A stretch of 64,000 nucleotides of DNA from Haemonchus contortus. Lineage: Eukaryota > Nematoda > Chromadorea > Rhabditida > Trichostrongylidae. The stretch lies in contig LS997563.1 in the NCBI GenBank assembly GCA_000469685.2, positions 37,984,468 through 38,048,467 of the forward strand, written 5' to 3'. The notes beneath the pieces were generated by a model. It was given only the letters and a program-made list of their open reading frames with translations. It had not been told where the DNA came from and made no database searches. The position numbers were made by a program, and so were the translations under genes. Position 1 is the first letter of the stretch, and every line of letters starts with the position of its first letter. Below, piece by piece: positions 23,901-37,148 of the stretch.

Positions 23901-26900
23901 GTTTCAACTTGAGGGCAGGGACTTGGACCTCAACGAATTGCAGTTCTTTTCTTTCTACATACTGCGTACATACTGCTATCCGCCACTTTCAGATGCTATC
24001 AAAATCCAGAAAATGTTTGCTTTGTTTGTTTTTATTTATTTATTTCATCATTTGTTTATTTACTTTAATACACAAAAAGTAAGCGTTCAAGCGTTCTCCA
24101 TTGCAGAAAATGAGGAGTAGTAGCACAGGCTTTCTCTACAAAAACAAACATAAGGATTTTTGAAAAAGGCTACAATTCTACTTTTAGGGGAGGTGGCTAA
24201 AGGGAATGTGTGCTGTTGGATTGACTTAACCTCTGAGCTTGGAATGAACTTACCTCACAATTGACGTTCCGGCTGAATCGCCTTCTTCAGCAGTGATTTA
24301 CATGATTTACCCTTTCGAATTATGAAGAGATAGTCTAGGGCTGTGGTCTGAGAAAAAGTTGTGTAAAAGGATTATCTCAGAGACTTTCTGTGCTTTTGAA
24401 CAACCAATAACTACCCTTGAGGGTAGAATAGTTGCGCAAGAATAATTTTTTTGCAAACATTTGGTTGTGTTCACTTCCATTACTGCATTCCTAATGAAGT
24501 TACAGGTTTTTTGATGCCTTTCGCTATAATTGAATTGTCAAATGAAGTTCGCAAACTTCGTATGCCATTTATGTGCGTGTCTGATAACTAGATAGAACTT
24601 TCTGTCTCCTCCTTATGGTTTTTCTTCAAAGCGGTGAACTTTGCTGTGCAATTTCATCTGTTCATGACAGTTGTTTTCAGAAAGGTTCTATTTTCACTAA
24701 CAAACCAGTCGATCTCCTATATTTTTTGATTTTTTTCGTTTTGTTTTTTTTAAATTATTTTTTAGGGATATTCTTAGGGTTAAGCACGGTTCGTAAAGGT
24801 CGTATTCTTCCCAAATTTGACAGTTTAGTGTACGATTCCAGTGTAAACACTTCATGAGGGTCGATGACTCTGAAATACTTTATAAATTTGTTTTTTAGGA
24901 ATAATCAATTTATTTTATTCGGAACTTGTCAGCAAAGCAGAAGCAGTTCAACAGAAACTATCCTATTTCATTCCTATTCCTTCCTACTGCCATGTCTATC
25001 TTTGAGACCTAAAGATTGGGGGAGTCCACCTTCTTCTGAGATTTTCAAGTCGTTTGAAGTTCCCTGTTTACAAGATAACCGGCAAATTTATTAGTGGAAT
25101 AAGAAAATCACTTAGCCATTTCCATTATGTTGTTTGGCTGTTTGTGATTAGCATGCCGAATTCGGACCTCTCCATATGGGGAAGTGCAGAGTGCAAAGGC
25201 GGTTGCACCCAGCACTCTTCCATATGAAGAAAACTGAATCCTTAGCTGAGTCTTTATCCTCCAATCCATGCAAAATAATTGACGGGAAGTGATTAGAGAA
25301 CTTTGGTTCTGGCCTTTGATTCGAAAGCTTCTTAGAATAATGTCATTAATCTTCTCAGCGATTTTCGGATCTCATCCCTTTCGAAAATTTTACACAGCTG
25401 TTGCTATCCTTCGACTAGCTGCTATGTTCAGGATCATCTCGAACCAGGCACTCAATGATTTATTGTTTTTTTTTTTTCGAAAATATTTTTTTCAGCAAAA
25501 TCCATGTACATATTTAGTCTAACTTCGATGGCCATAGTTGAACTGGCGTCGTTACTGTACATACATACAGTCCCGGGATCAGATCCCATATTTGACTCAT
25601 ACGGAATTTTACACATTGACAGGGCCAGCGATCACTAGTGGTCACTAGCGATCCCTGGAAATAAAAAGAGAGAGTTTTTAACATCATTGTAGAAGGCAAG
25701 AACGCTCTCAAATACAACGACGATTTTGGGGGGATGGTCAGCTCCGTGGCGCACACCAGCAGAAGTAGTTGATGCTGAATAACTGTTGCTTAATTTTTAC
25801 AGGAATATGTGGACGTGTTTGATAGATTGAAAATTAAAAAAAAAAACAAAAATCGACTCCGATTATTTGTTTCAGGGGGGGGATTAATTTGAATGCCATC
25901 AGTCGCTTTTTTGCGACTTTTCCTTATATTGAGCTCTGGCCTGGGCGTGCTTTTGTGAATTTCAAAAATTTTATAGAAAAAAATCTACAAGTAGATCAGT
26001 TTAGACTTGGCGGGACCTTCCTGGTCAGTTCCAGAGGTGGTCAGCTTTGTGATTCCCAAAAAATAGCTCCTACTGAAAAGTTTAGAGGCGGATTTTCCTA
26101 ATCTTCCTAACTGAAATTCAATCCGATTCTCTCTCAGCACGTTCTTTTCTCTCCCTACTCATCTCGGCTTTTTTCTCTCCCACTCGGATACACTGAAGAA
26201 TTTGAAAAGAGAGTTTCCAGAAAACGAAACGTGCCGTCCTGCGGTCTATTGTCCGCTCTTCACTCACTCGGTTTAAACTTCTTCGTCCGTCCGTCCGTCC
26301 CCCTGCTTTTCCCTCCACTGAAACGCTCACGTTTTCTTCTTCTTCTCACAATTTATTTGTGCTATCCGGAACCGCTGCTGTCTCTGCAATGTGTGGTGGT
26401 GTTTAACTCGAACGGACGTTTTTTTTTTGGCAGCAGCCACTCATTGCCATCGAAATTCGTTCTGACTCATATTAACGTTGATTTTCTCCGAGAACTTCTA
26501 GTGATTCCCTTGAGATCATCAGTTTTTTGGCACCTTTTGGGAAGAAAAATAACCCACGTGGGAGGGATCAGCTCAAAAATCGGCAACAGTTGTGAGAAAA
26601 TCGAATTGTTGCGGCCCCTAAAGCATTTTGTTGTGATCAACTGAAGTTCAAAACAAGTCTGTCAATTAAATGGCCCAGCCGGAAGTTTACTCCCTGGGAA
26701 AGTGCCCAGAAGTTAATTTTGAGTGATCGAAAGATGTTCCCAGATGGTCTCGCCCGGTCAGACGATTTGGCGATTCGTGGCATCGGAAAGGATGGTGCCC
26801 ATAAATGAGTGGGGACGGATCAATCGGCGATTCACATCAATCGGCTAGGCTGACCTCTTGGGACTGACTGAAGGGGGAGTGCCGGGTCAAAGTCATATTT

Positions 26901-28348
26901 ACTCCGATATTAGCCCTAGCACTCTCTCCAAACGCTCTACTGCCTACGTTTCACTCTAGGTATCGATCCACAACCCTCTGAACTAAGTCTATCCCTTGAA
27001 CTTCCCATCTCATTCTCATCTATGACGCCTACTCTCATCAGAACCTCTTCGGCTTTCCTACCCAGAACGGCCATCCCCCCGCCGCTGCTGGTGCTCCTGT
27101 ACATTTTGTTGGTTATTCCTCAAGATACACCCATGTAGTTCATCTCCATTTCATTCCATTCCTTCTGGCACCCTTTCCTTATCAAAATTTTGAGCAGTAC
27201 TGACGAATTCCTTCGTGTTCGTCTGTTAAAATGTCCACTTTTTCATGCCGTAATCAATCACGTTGGTCTTTGAACTTCTCGCTGAGGCTCCGCCATCAAA
27301 CGCATCGTTCACCTTTGCGTTGGATGTTTTCTTGAAATTTTTACGGTAACTGAGGCTGTTTACAGCAAATATAATTATTTACTGTTTATTTTGTTTAAAG
27401 CAAGAAAAAAGTCTCCTGTAATTCTTTCGTAGAGTTTTTTTTGTGAGTGAATCCCACATTTATTTGCAGGAACTGCTAGTTTTCCACTTGCACATAAAGT
27501 CTTTAATTTTTCTTAATATTTTATGAAAAAAAAATCAATTTTAATTGTTGTTGCATGATAATCGTTAAGAAATTTATATTAACTGTTCTTATTCTTATAA
27601 TCACTGCTATCACTTGGCTTTATTTATTAATAGTTTATCAATAACTACTTAAATAGTGATTGTTGTCGTATTATTTTGAAGTCTTAAAAATCGACGTATG
27701 GGTCCCAAAATGGAATTTTTTGATGCTAAATGAGTTAGCGTCAACTTAACTCTTTCGAGAACTTATTTTACTTATTTTGGAAGTAAAAGGAAATTTAATT
27801 CCGCCTATTCTCGACTGTTATTGTAATCCAGAACAAAAAAGGATTTTTTATTTTTTTTCTAATTTTTTTGAAACATTCTAAAACTGCAGATCACAAAGCT
27901 TTCGTGGAAAACTTGGGTCCTATTTTTAGGACGAAGGTTCAAATCTGACCCCATGAGTTGGGGCAGCTCATAAATCTCCCTCTTAATTGGGTACGCTGAG
28001 TTCCCTAAAAAAAAGCCTTGTAACAGGCTTTTTCAGCTTTTTTAATGGACCTGAAATACTGGAGGTCAAATAAATAAAGTAAAGTAAAATATAATAATAA
28101 AATAAGTAAGATATAAAAATTAATTAAAGTAATAAAATTAAAAAAATATAATTCTTATAATATTTCGAGTCTGGCATGAAAGTTTCTTCCTTCTACCGAT
28201 GGACTTTTACAGAAGGCTTTATGCCGGTTTGACTTCGATTTCCCGGACTATAGTACTTTGTGGTAACTTCTTGCTCAACTATTTCCAAAAGAGTTTTTTC
28301 TCAATTGGTACTTCGCTAATTCCCGATCATTCTATCCGAACCACGTCG

Positions 28349-28423
28349 GGCAGATCCGCTCACTGATTGTAGGACCACCTGTATCCATTAGGCAGGTCCG
28401 CTAATTGATTGTAAGACCATCTG
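28349..28423 (+). repeat. two-unit tandem repeat, period 42 bp
   Basis: 'ggcagatccgctcactgatt' and 'ggcaggtccgctaattgatt' begin units at 28349 and 28391. Each is about 33 bp of similarity with four mismatches. Confidence 0.75.
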
Positions 28424-29071
28424 CACAACTTTTGGGTTCAAAAAGGATTGGAGAGGCTCAAGTTAGCGCGTTATTGACCAGCTGCTCATTCCGCAGGGTC
28501 AAGGGTGTGTGGTGGAGAGAAATTCCCACAGAAGGTCTTATTTGATCTCATTGGACTTGACCTTTTCGACGGTAAAGGTGGTTCCACAAAAATTCCCGCT
28601 TGGGTAGGTGGTCACATTTAGTAAGACTCAGGCCACGAGTTTCCTTTCCCAGATCCAAAGATTTCTTGGAAGCATTGAGAAGGTGGTGTTCGCGGCTTCC
28701 ATTCATTACCCTTCCCACATACTTACGATTACTTTTTATGACTTTCAAATGGGAAAGCTGTATATGAGGTGGGAATAGACAGATTTATGAGCCACTCTTC
28801 TGCTTGTTACATGCGATGAATTATCTTAGATACTCTCTGGGACCATAGGTCAAAATAGGTATAGAAATTCCGCCTCTCAGCACAATGTATCTGTATTCCT
28901 TACTGGCTAAACAAAATGTTGGGATGTGACATTAGGTCCAGTCGCTAACGTTTCTCAAACCAGCGAACATGATGGGTTGGTAGGTAGGCCTAGGAAGAGA
29001 TAGGCCTTCAATTGTTGTTCTGAGCAGGAGTATCGGCAACAGGGAGAAAGGCACTAATCCGTCCTAGTCTG

Positions 29072-29172
29072 AATTGCGCCACCTATTCGACTTCCATTCA
29101 AGGTCCAGATGATGGTTGAAAGGGCAAGCTTGGTTGTACAATAACTACCATGTGTAACTGGGAGCTAGCCAA
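29072..29172 (-). repeat. tRNA-SINE antisense fragment
   Basis: 'attgcgccacctattcgacttccattcaa', 'gttgtacaataactaccatgtg' and 'gagctagcc' match the 3' half of the antisense SINE. Confidence 0.5.
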
Positions 29173-30385
29173 TTCATAAGACTGTCCATCTGGTCAGAAT
29201 CGATTGTTTGGTTTAGACAGTCTGCGAAGTCTATCAAGTCAACTTCAACCAACTAATTGATTTTGGTCTGAATGGCAAATTTGTTGGCCTCGAGTAAGTA
29301 TTGATTCGGGTAGTGATCTTTGTACCAAGCATGTGATAGCAGCGCAAATATTTTGCAAAAAATTTCAACTTGTTTCGTTTCCTACGACTCTTCTCTGTAC
29401 TATGAATTATCAACAGTTACGATCTTTGTCCTCGAGTTCTTTTGGTCCACAGTTTTCCCTACTATTTTAGAATCTCACTGATTTCGTGGCAATCCTTTTC
29501 AAATACCTCATGCTGCTGGTTGACCGCTTAATGAAAACCGCAATGTCGTTAAGTTGTGAGTAACAATCACCATTCTGGTCAGAAGTTGAACCGAGACCTA
29601 TGGTTTCTGGGAATTATGCTTGTCCATTGAGCTACTGAGGCAATTAGGCTGCTATGTAGTTTGATACGATAGCTCATGGAGGTTTTTGCGGTTTCCTACG
29701 ATCGTGACGCTCTCCTGGCCGTCTCGGTCAGCGTGATGGATTTGGTAGGAGGTAGCTTTTTTGAAGTCAAGCCCAGAATCGGTCAGTGCTAAGCTTCTAG
29801 GTCAAATGGCTTACAACCTGGTCAGGTCATCGGTACCATTCACCTAAACGGGACCACCTCGTACCTATGCCTGTATCATCAACCTCTTCACTCTTTCCCA
29901 ACTTTCACTCTCTTAGACCAAGCTATCGGTATGTATGGGTTACTACCGTCTTAATCCAGTTTCATTTGACTTATTCTTTCTTTTGGTTGATGCACTGTAT
30001 TTCGCCTTTAATGATACCTTCAAGCGATGAGTAGAACAAGTAAACAAAAACATAAACAAGCTAATATGCGCTGATTATACGGTTTCGTATCTGTTCGTTA
30101 CGGTTCCTTTTCTATCATCATTCATTTTCGCTTCACCCATTAGCGCCACCTCCGTCGTCCCATCACCTCGTGGGACGCCCGGCCGAGAACTTGCATTCTG
30201 CGGTTCGCAATTTTATCTTCGGTTTCAGTGAAACGAAAGCGACTGACATTGTCCGATAAGCGATGAATGCATTTTCATTGCCCCACGGTTTTCTCTACGC
30301 CGTACATTCTTTGAATTACATTTTCGTCTTTGTCAGGTGGTTGGTTACCTAATTGACTCCCTAAGTTACTTACTACTTTTAGGTG

Positions 30386-33300
30386 ATGGCAATCGCTGAG
30401 GATAATGCGCTCAGTGGTTTACATCAATTTCTCGCTGCTACTCAGGTAAGCTGAAGGCTGAAGGAAGGAAGTTGATGACGTTTGAGATGACCTCCGTATG
30501 TATCAACTCCAATTGCAGCCATTACAATCATTACAACGATCACCGGAAAAGATGCCCACAATGAACGATCTAATGAGTACTGTATTCCAACAATTACCTA
30601 CTTTCAGCTACCCGGTGGGTAATTTTAAAAGTAAATTTTATGTGGTTGAAAGGTTGTGAATGCCAGGCAGGAAGAAGTCGAAAATTAGGACAGCCTCTTC
30701 GATGGTTGGCCCCACGATTGCCCAAGTTTGGTTATGGAAATGCACTGGAATGAATAGATAGATTTTAATCAGCTTGGCCGATGAAAAGAGCAAATGAAAT
30801 CTCCCGCTGTCAAAAGAAAACTTAAATAGAAAATTATATTTTTTTGTAATATCGGCGCTAATTATGACAGTTTCTGGCTCATATGGTTCCGCCCATCACG
30901 GGAACCCCTCTTCAGTTGAACCTGAGTCAGTTTGACAGCTGCAGGTTTCGCTAGATGTTTGTGGGACGTTGTGGTAAAGTAGAAAGCGGACCTCCCGAGC
31001 TTTCTGAGGAGTTTATTCCTTTTCATAGTAGAAACTCAACCTTTTGAGAAGGAGTGGGGAAAGTCTTGATTGGATTCTATCACTCACGTTCACTTTCTTT
31101 TTTTTCGAAGTTTTGGACATTCCATCACAGTAGATGAGGGCGAGTAATTACCATATGTAGAGTTACGCTCCATTCTATCGTACAAAATGGAAAGTGTGGC
31201 TAGTTAGCTGTCGACCCTCGGTGGTATCACCCAGGGTGATGGATGGAGGAAGGTTTATATCTCTGAGTACAATCTGGATAAATAACGATTTCACTTAGAA
31301 AATAAAGTTCGATTCCTGTCGATAATTACTTCTTAAAGGCCCTAAAATGATCCTTCCAGCCTAGTTAGATCTTATTTAATCAGAATTGGAGCTCCCTGGT
31401 CCACCTAGTCCACTCTCTATACCTGAGGGAACTTCATCTCCCTAACCAGACCCCTCCAATCACCAAATCACCGTTTAAAGCATTTTTTCGTTTTTAGAAT
31501 TGAGAAAATTTTGAGAATTCTCTGAATACCCTCTGGAATGTGGGCTCGGGTCATCTTCAGAATTGAGCAATTCGTTAGAATTTTTTGAATTCCTTCGAGA
31601 TAAATGGCTTCGGTCTGCTTTTCGTTGTTGTTACATTGCCCCTAAGATCAGAAAAGAATTAATTTTTCAATTTGACCATCTCTCTAATGCCTGGGCTCCC
31701 TAAAATTGAAAGCATTTTCTTATCTCATTTTATCTTGATCTAATTTCAAACAGTGTTAAACACCCGAGTTCCTCGTTTCCAATTACTGGTATTAAGCTTC
31801 TTGTGGGTTGATAACTTCAGCACTGACTGATAAGAACTCCCGGGGGTTTCATTGCACCCGAATAATCGAAAAAACTTCGGGGATACTGTTTGGGAAATCT
31901 TACCATCTCCAATTCAAATATTACTTGGTCGGTCGATGGTACTGTAGTAATTCCATTGATTCCGACAGCAATTTCCGAGAAAAATAAACGACAAATCGAG
32001 AATGAAGTGGGAGTGGCCTGAATTCATTTTTGATAGCGCGAGTTTTGAAAATAGCTGACATGTTGCAGTACTAAAGCTCGGCTTTGAATCGTATTTCAGA
32101 CGCCTGTGGACGCAAAGGCTGCGGGATCGTCGGACAGTGACACTCCTAGGAATCAAAGTCCAAATAGCGATGGTGCCACGGAAACACAACCGTCACTAGG
32201 CGGAAAAGAACCCAGGTATCATCTTAATTACTATAGTTGTTTACTTGTTTATTTGCCGCCTATTTGACCTTTTTATAAAGTTTTTTTCGGGTCATATCAG
32301 TTTTTGCGTCCACTTAGACTTAAAGACCTCACTCATAATAATTCCAGGCCATATCGCCAGGAACCATGGCATGAATGTTTTACGACCGTCAACAAAAAAG
32401 AATTCGATGCGCTCATTTATTCATTATACGTGATGGCAAGAGACGATAAAAAACTTGATGGATATGAATAGTAAGTCTTCGTTCAAAGACCACAGGGCCA
32501 TAATTGGGCCCCGTAGGCTTAGCCTTTTCTCTGTTCCAAAACCATCCCGCTACCCTACGACTATCCCTCTTGCGCGAATACCGTCTAGATGACGCTTCCA
32601 ACACAGAAGTTGGATCCAAGAGGAACAAATATGGAACAGTGAACCTACTAAACCTGGGTGAACCTATGAAACCTGCTGTGTGCGGGTGGGGTGCACAAAG
32701 GCATCCTTTAGGTTCTGTTGGTAGGTACTCCTTGGTGGAAGGCAGGACGGTAAGGAAGTAGGGAGAAAGGTATTGGTGATATCGAAATGGCTCTTCCCTT
32801 ATTCCCTTGGCCGCCCTCACTCCCATGTACATGCCCTATCTGAGAAAGACGTAATGAGACGACTACGGGCAACTACAGTGGTAACTACAGGTAACACCTC
32901 ACTTTATTCAGGGCCGTATTTTAGGAACAGGTTTTTCCCAAATCCTAAGAATTCCAAGCGAGGTGATGGAACTGCTGTGAGTGTTCCATCACCTCGCTCG
33001 GAAGGTGAAGAAAGGCGTGTGAAAAGGTGAGACGGCTTGATACGTCAAATACTCTGGCGAGCTATCTACTGGGTGCCCATCGGCCTCCGGATACACATCA
33101 CTTTCATGATGAGTTTGTGAGTGAGCAGAGAGTGATGCTCCTGAAATTCTTTGACAAGCTTTCATTCCTTCATTTAAAAAGTTTCAGCTACGAGTGCATA
33201 AATCGTCTGCAAAGCAAGTGTCGCTATCGAGTAAGAGCTCGAAGAATGAATGAGTTCATAATCGTAGAAGAACGAGGCGGTCACAATCATGCTATGGAAC

Positions 33301-35693
33301 CAGTGGGCACACCTGGAACTCACGCAGGATTACCAAAGTAGGAGCCACAGTTCATCAAAACCTTCTCAGCAACCTTGAAATTATATATTTTAGAACCTTG
33401 AGAGAAATCGTTGATCGTTCTTTCTATGAAGATTGGAATAACGCTGTTCGACAGGAAAAACTCGAAGAGGAGGTAGGTAAATTTTTCGAAAAAAAAAACT
33501 CTTTCAAGTGTTCCACGTAAGCGACAGTATTCTACCTACTCTTACCTTTTACTCGAAAAAAATAGTACAAGCGGGATGTTCTCAAACTGCAAGGGAAGAG
33601 CCTCACTTTTCAATTGAAGAAGCTGCTTTATACTGTAGTATACTGGTGCGTTGATAGCATCATATATGTATACTCACCTGATTCTGCAGTCCGTCAGAAG
33701 CCTTCGCTAATTATCTAAAGATGGATCAAGAGGCATGGACGGGGATTGAATCAAGTTAGGCAGAGCAGTTCAAAGAGATTCTCCCAGGGCGGGAGGAATG
33801 TGCGCTAGAATAGGCGGGGCTGCAGACCACACTAGGTGATTCTCTTCAGGTGAGTCTGAGCACGGTGAAAGATGGGGAGAGCTGTTGCTTTCTAGTTGGA
33901 TGTGCCAATAGTTGTTCTCAGTTCAAAAATGTTTGGGTCCCGAACCACGTTTTCGGCGTAACCTGTAGCCTGCTAAGATTGAGCGAGGTACAAGATATTC
34001 CCCAAGGTTCTATTGATGCCATTCAATCCTTGTTATAAAAGTTGTGGACCTGCCTAGTAATTTACTGTAATTTATTTACTCTGGGATACATTCACTGGAA
34101 TCGTTTAAAAATTGAAGTTACAGTTGAAATTATGATATGTCTGCAACTAGAGAATCAAAGACGAATTCCCCACATGATATCCAAACTCTTGTGAGTATCT
34201 TGCAGGTCCGACGTCTTGGTCTTCCTCATAACCCACGTCTTGGCAGACAAGTTGACAATCGGATTGCATACCTGCGTAGAGTGAAGAATCTCAACGAAAT
34301 GAAGAAAATCCAAGATCAGGTATGTGTCACAGAGCAATATGTTACAGTGGGGATGGAGTAGTCCTTGACGCTAGCCTTCATCTAACCAGTTGCCTTGAAA
34401 CAACTGGAAGGACTGTCAGTTGTTCATCGAAATGCGGAGATTCCTTAGCGCGATAGACTATTGAAATCCCGGATTCTTCATCCAAATCAATGCTGGAGCC
34501 TGGGCCGTTGGTTCATGCCTGAGAAAAAAATTGTATTTGGAAGAACAATCGGTCCATTAGACATCTTGAAGTTCACACTGATGAACTTCTCTGTGAGGCG
34601 TCACCTTGCAGTCCTGCACCCTCTGTTCTGAGAGGGGAGGAAGTGTGTTAGTTTTGTAGGACTCTGGCACATTAATCAAAAAAAGATGGGTTATAACTTG
34701 AAGGGGAAATATGTTCAATTGGGTCTTTGCTACATTGCGGTTTTGCTTCAGATAGCGCCGATGCCTAACGGAGACCTTGCAAGTGAAGGCGAAAAGAAAA
34801 CTAATGGCATGCCTGATGTCACAGCACAAGCGGCTGTTCCTGCCATGGAAAATCCAACCGATTTGCTGCAAATGTTAATGCAGGTAATTTATTGATCTTC
34901 AGACGTTTTGTTGTTTTGTTTTGTGTAGTTGCGTGCGTTGTTGATGTCACAGCACAAGCGGCAATGGGTGGAGCCTCGAGCTAATGGGCGGGTTCTGTGT
35001 GAATTTATTGATCCACATTTTCAAACACAGATCAAGGCTGTCGATTAAAGAGTAATTCCATTAGACTCCGATCAATATCGTTTGGAAATATCAACTTGTA
35101 GAAGATTGGGAAAAGCTATGGACTGCACACAATACGAACTGCCTGGTAAAAGGCTGTCCAATAAGTCTATAACCTATGTCTAAGTAGAATTTCAAACCGA
35201 AAATGGGAGAATTCTTCAACATCCTCTGATTAAAATAATGGAAGCGAGTGTAGGAAGGTACGGTATGGCGTGTACGGTAGAAACCAGCTTTTAATAATGA
35301 CAGTATAATTACAGTTAGGAAAATCTCGTTCTATAAGACAGTCTACTCTATTTCTTCTAGAATAGTCGATTTCCGGAGCTGAATGCCGACAATCAAGCAC
35401 AACTGATGGCACTGATGATGAGTGGAGCAGCAGCAGCTCCATCGATGAGAATGGAAGACGGTAATGGAGGACAGGATATGCTAACAAATCCATCAGCCGT
35501 TCTCCCAGCTCTTTTGGCAAATCCGTTCCTCCACGCTACATCGTCAATGCCAAATTTGTTACCGTTATCGGTCGATAATTCGATCGATAACACATCTGCC
35601 ATGGTTGATACAAATGCAGAATCGGGTGATATGGAAGATGATGACGATTGTAGTACAGAAGATGATCATCTTCATATCGATGCAGATCAATAA
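30386..35693 (+). CDS. FLYWCH zinc-finger DNA-binding protein (PEB-1-like), 400 aa
   Basis: Nine exons: 30386-30445, 30519-30614, 32100-32215, 32348-32470, 33188-33337, 33394-33472, 34206-34319, 34752-34883 and 35361-35693 (stop TAA). All junctions are GT/AG with consistent phase, total 1203 nt. A Ser/Asp/Pro-rich N-terminal region (residues 1-90) leads to a FLYWCH-type zinc finger spanning exons 4-5 (about residues 95-165). Exon 4 carries an [15 protein letters not shown] block. Exon 5 carries [19 protein letters not shown] and ends GGHNHA, so the zinc ligands would be Cys-x8-Cys ... His-x-His. A basic/helical segment follows (exons 6-7: [39 protein letters not shown]). The C-terminal third is Met/Ala/Asn-rich and very acidic at the end ([12 protein letters not shown]). 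Family knowledge: nematode FLYWCH proteins such as C. elegans PEB-1 are nuclear sequence-specific DNA-binding regulators. Orthology to PEB-1 rather than FLH-type proteins is inference. The ATG lies five bases after a TTTTAG acceptor, so trans-splicing is possible. Confidence 0.88.
32957..32998. repeat. perfect 16-bp inverted repeat in an intron
   Basis: AGCGAGGTGATGGAAC at 32957-32972 and its exact complement GTTCCATCACCTCGCT at 32983-32998, with a 10-nt loop. It lies in the fourth intron of the FLYWCH gene, 190 bp before the zinc-finger exon. Confidence 0.9.
34942..34962 (+). repeat. 21-bp copy of exon 8 in the following intron
   Basis: The 20-mer GATGTCACAGCACAAGCGGC (plus a preceding T) at 34942-34962 is identical to 34814-34834 inside exon 8 of the FLYWCH gene. 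The distance is 128 bp, in the same orientation. Confidence 0.9.
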
Positions 35694-37148
35694 TTCTTCT
35701 CAGGACCTCATTTGGTTACGTGTGTGAATCGCATATCTAAAAAAATTGGTCTCTCGGCAAACGTTCTTGACGACGTGTTTTCCTTCGTTTTCATTCTTTT
35801 TCCTTCGTAGATGGCTGAGATTTTTAATCATTTTCACTATGTAAATATACATATTTTGTTGTAAGGGTCACTGTATTCACTCATATCGTATCCTCCTCAT
35901 TCGTAATTCTCATAGCCTTATCACTACGGGACCATTACTCAAGGCCTTTTACGTATTTGCTCGTCTTTGTTCACTGCTGCCACTAAAGTCGATACTTGTT
36001 TGAAGTTGAAATTGAACGAATCATCGCAATGTGTTCGAATTCGCTGCAAAACTACTCGCAATCCACTTGTTCAATGAAAATGTTCGTGTTCACGTAGTAT
36101 TTACAGAACATTCAGTAAAAATGTAACAGATAGCAGTGGTGCAAGCAATGCCGCGCCCGCAACTTATGACAATCAAGCGAGCGGTTGCGGTGCAGCTGGT
36201 CAGTTGATTCCATAGCGAATAGCCAAGTTCTCTTTCAATTGTATGACGTGAAAGTAATGCGAGGGGGAGCAAAAGGGCGAGATGGCCACGGGAAGTCGTA
36301 CTTGGGGGAGGGGAGGCGGGAGTTGGGGGATTAATTTAGATTTTTATTATTGCAAGTTTCGATCACGTTAGTTTAGAGGAATAGTTATGATCTGAAACAG
36401 GTGGAGCAAAGGATTAATTCGAGGGATTCCCCACAAGGGAAGGCCTATGAGCCAATCTGACCCAATCCATCTGCTCTACCTAATAAATCGATATCAATCA
36501 ACTCAGTGATCTAATGAGTTACTATAGGGGAGGCTGGTTTTTGGTAAGGTTTTTGTCGATACTATTAGTGCTAGTTCTAAAACTATTGATTGGAATATCG
36601 AATTTATTGGAGATTACCGTTTCATAGGGTATATAAGAGCCTGTCCGTAGTGGCTTTGGCCACTTACGCCTTGTGCCTTTTGTCCTCTGCCTAGCCACTT
36701 GTGCCCAGCCACTGCTGCCCACTGTGTGTCTTCGTTTTTTGTCCCGAGGCGAACCCTGTGGATTTGGATTTCAGGACACTCCCCTCCCTTCTCCCGAAAT
36801 TATGTGCTCCTGCAAGTTGTATTCATCGAAAAAACGTCTTCTTCAAATGAACTTGTGGCTTGTATCGACAAGGTAATCTTCAGGTAAGTGAGTAATTGTA
36901 AACATCGCTTTATTCTGCATACATTCTGAGATACTGGCTTAGACAACTCCTGTAATGAAGAGATATCTCCAGAAAAGTCTTAAAACTCTTAAAGAAAAAC
37001 CTTAAAAGAACTGATGTACGGTCTCTTTCCAGACGAGGGCCTCCAATAGATTACTCTATTAAGCCACACTAATAAAAGCATTGCTCATTCTGCTTTTTTG
37101 AATTTCCAATTAATTTCTTTAGGCTTCGTCCCGTTGGCAGTAGATATA
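35694..37148. other. 3' flank of the FLYWCH gene; no further gene
   Basis: Probable 3' UTR follows the stop codon. AATAAA occurs near 36482. Frames on either strand at 36.5-36.9 kb are short and share no splice logic. Confidence 0.4.

Larger units (their letters stand above)
23901..30385. other. upstream region of the FLYWCH gene; no exon recognised
   Basis: Mostly AT-rich (27.4-28.2 kb very much so), with a pyrimidine-rich block containing CGTC repeats at 26.10-26.35 kb. It holds the small tandem repeat at 28349 and a decayed SINE near 29.1 kb. A possible promoter or 5' UTR segment lies just before 30386, where TACTTTTAG precedes the ATG by a few bases and could be a spliced-leader acceptor. 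Confidence 0.35.

Noticed and set aside
26231..26644. 137-codon plus-strand frame
   Set aside because: It is Leu/Ser/Phe-rich because the strand is pyrimidine-rich. It has no signal peptide-like start or splice support.
32413..32832. 139-codon minus-strand frame
   Set aside because: It overlaps exon 4 and the following intron of the FLYWCH gene on the opposite strand. No family features.
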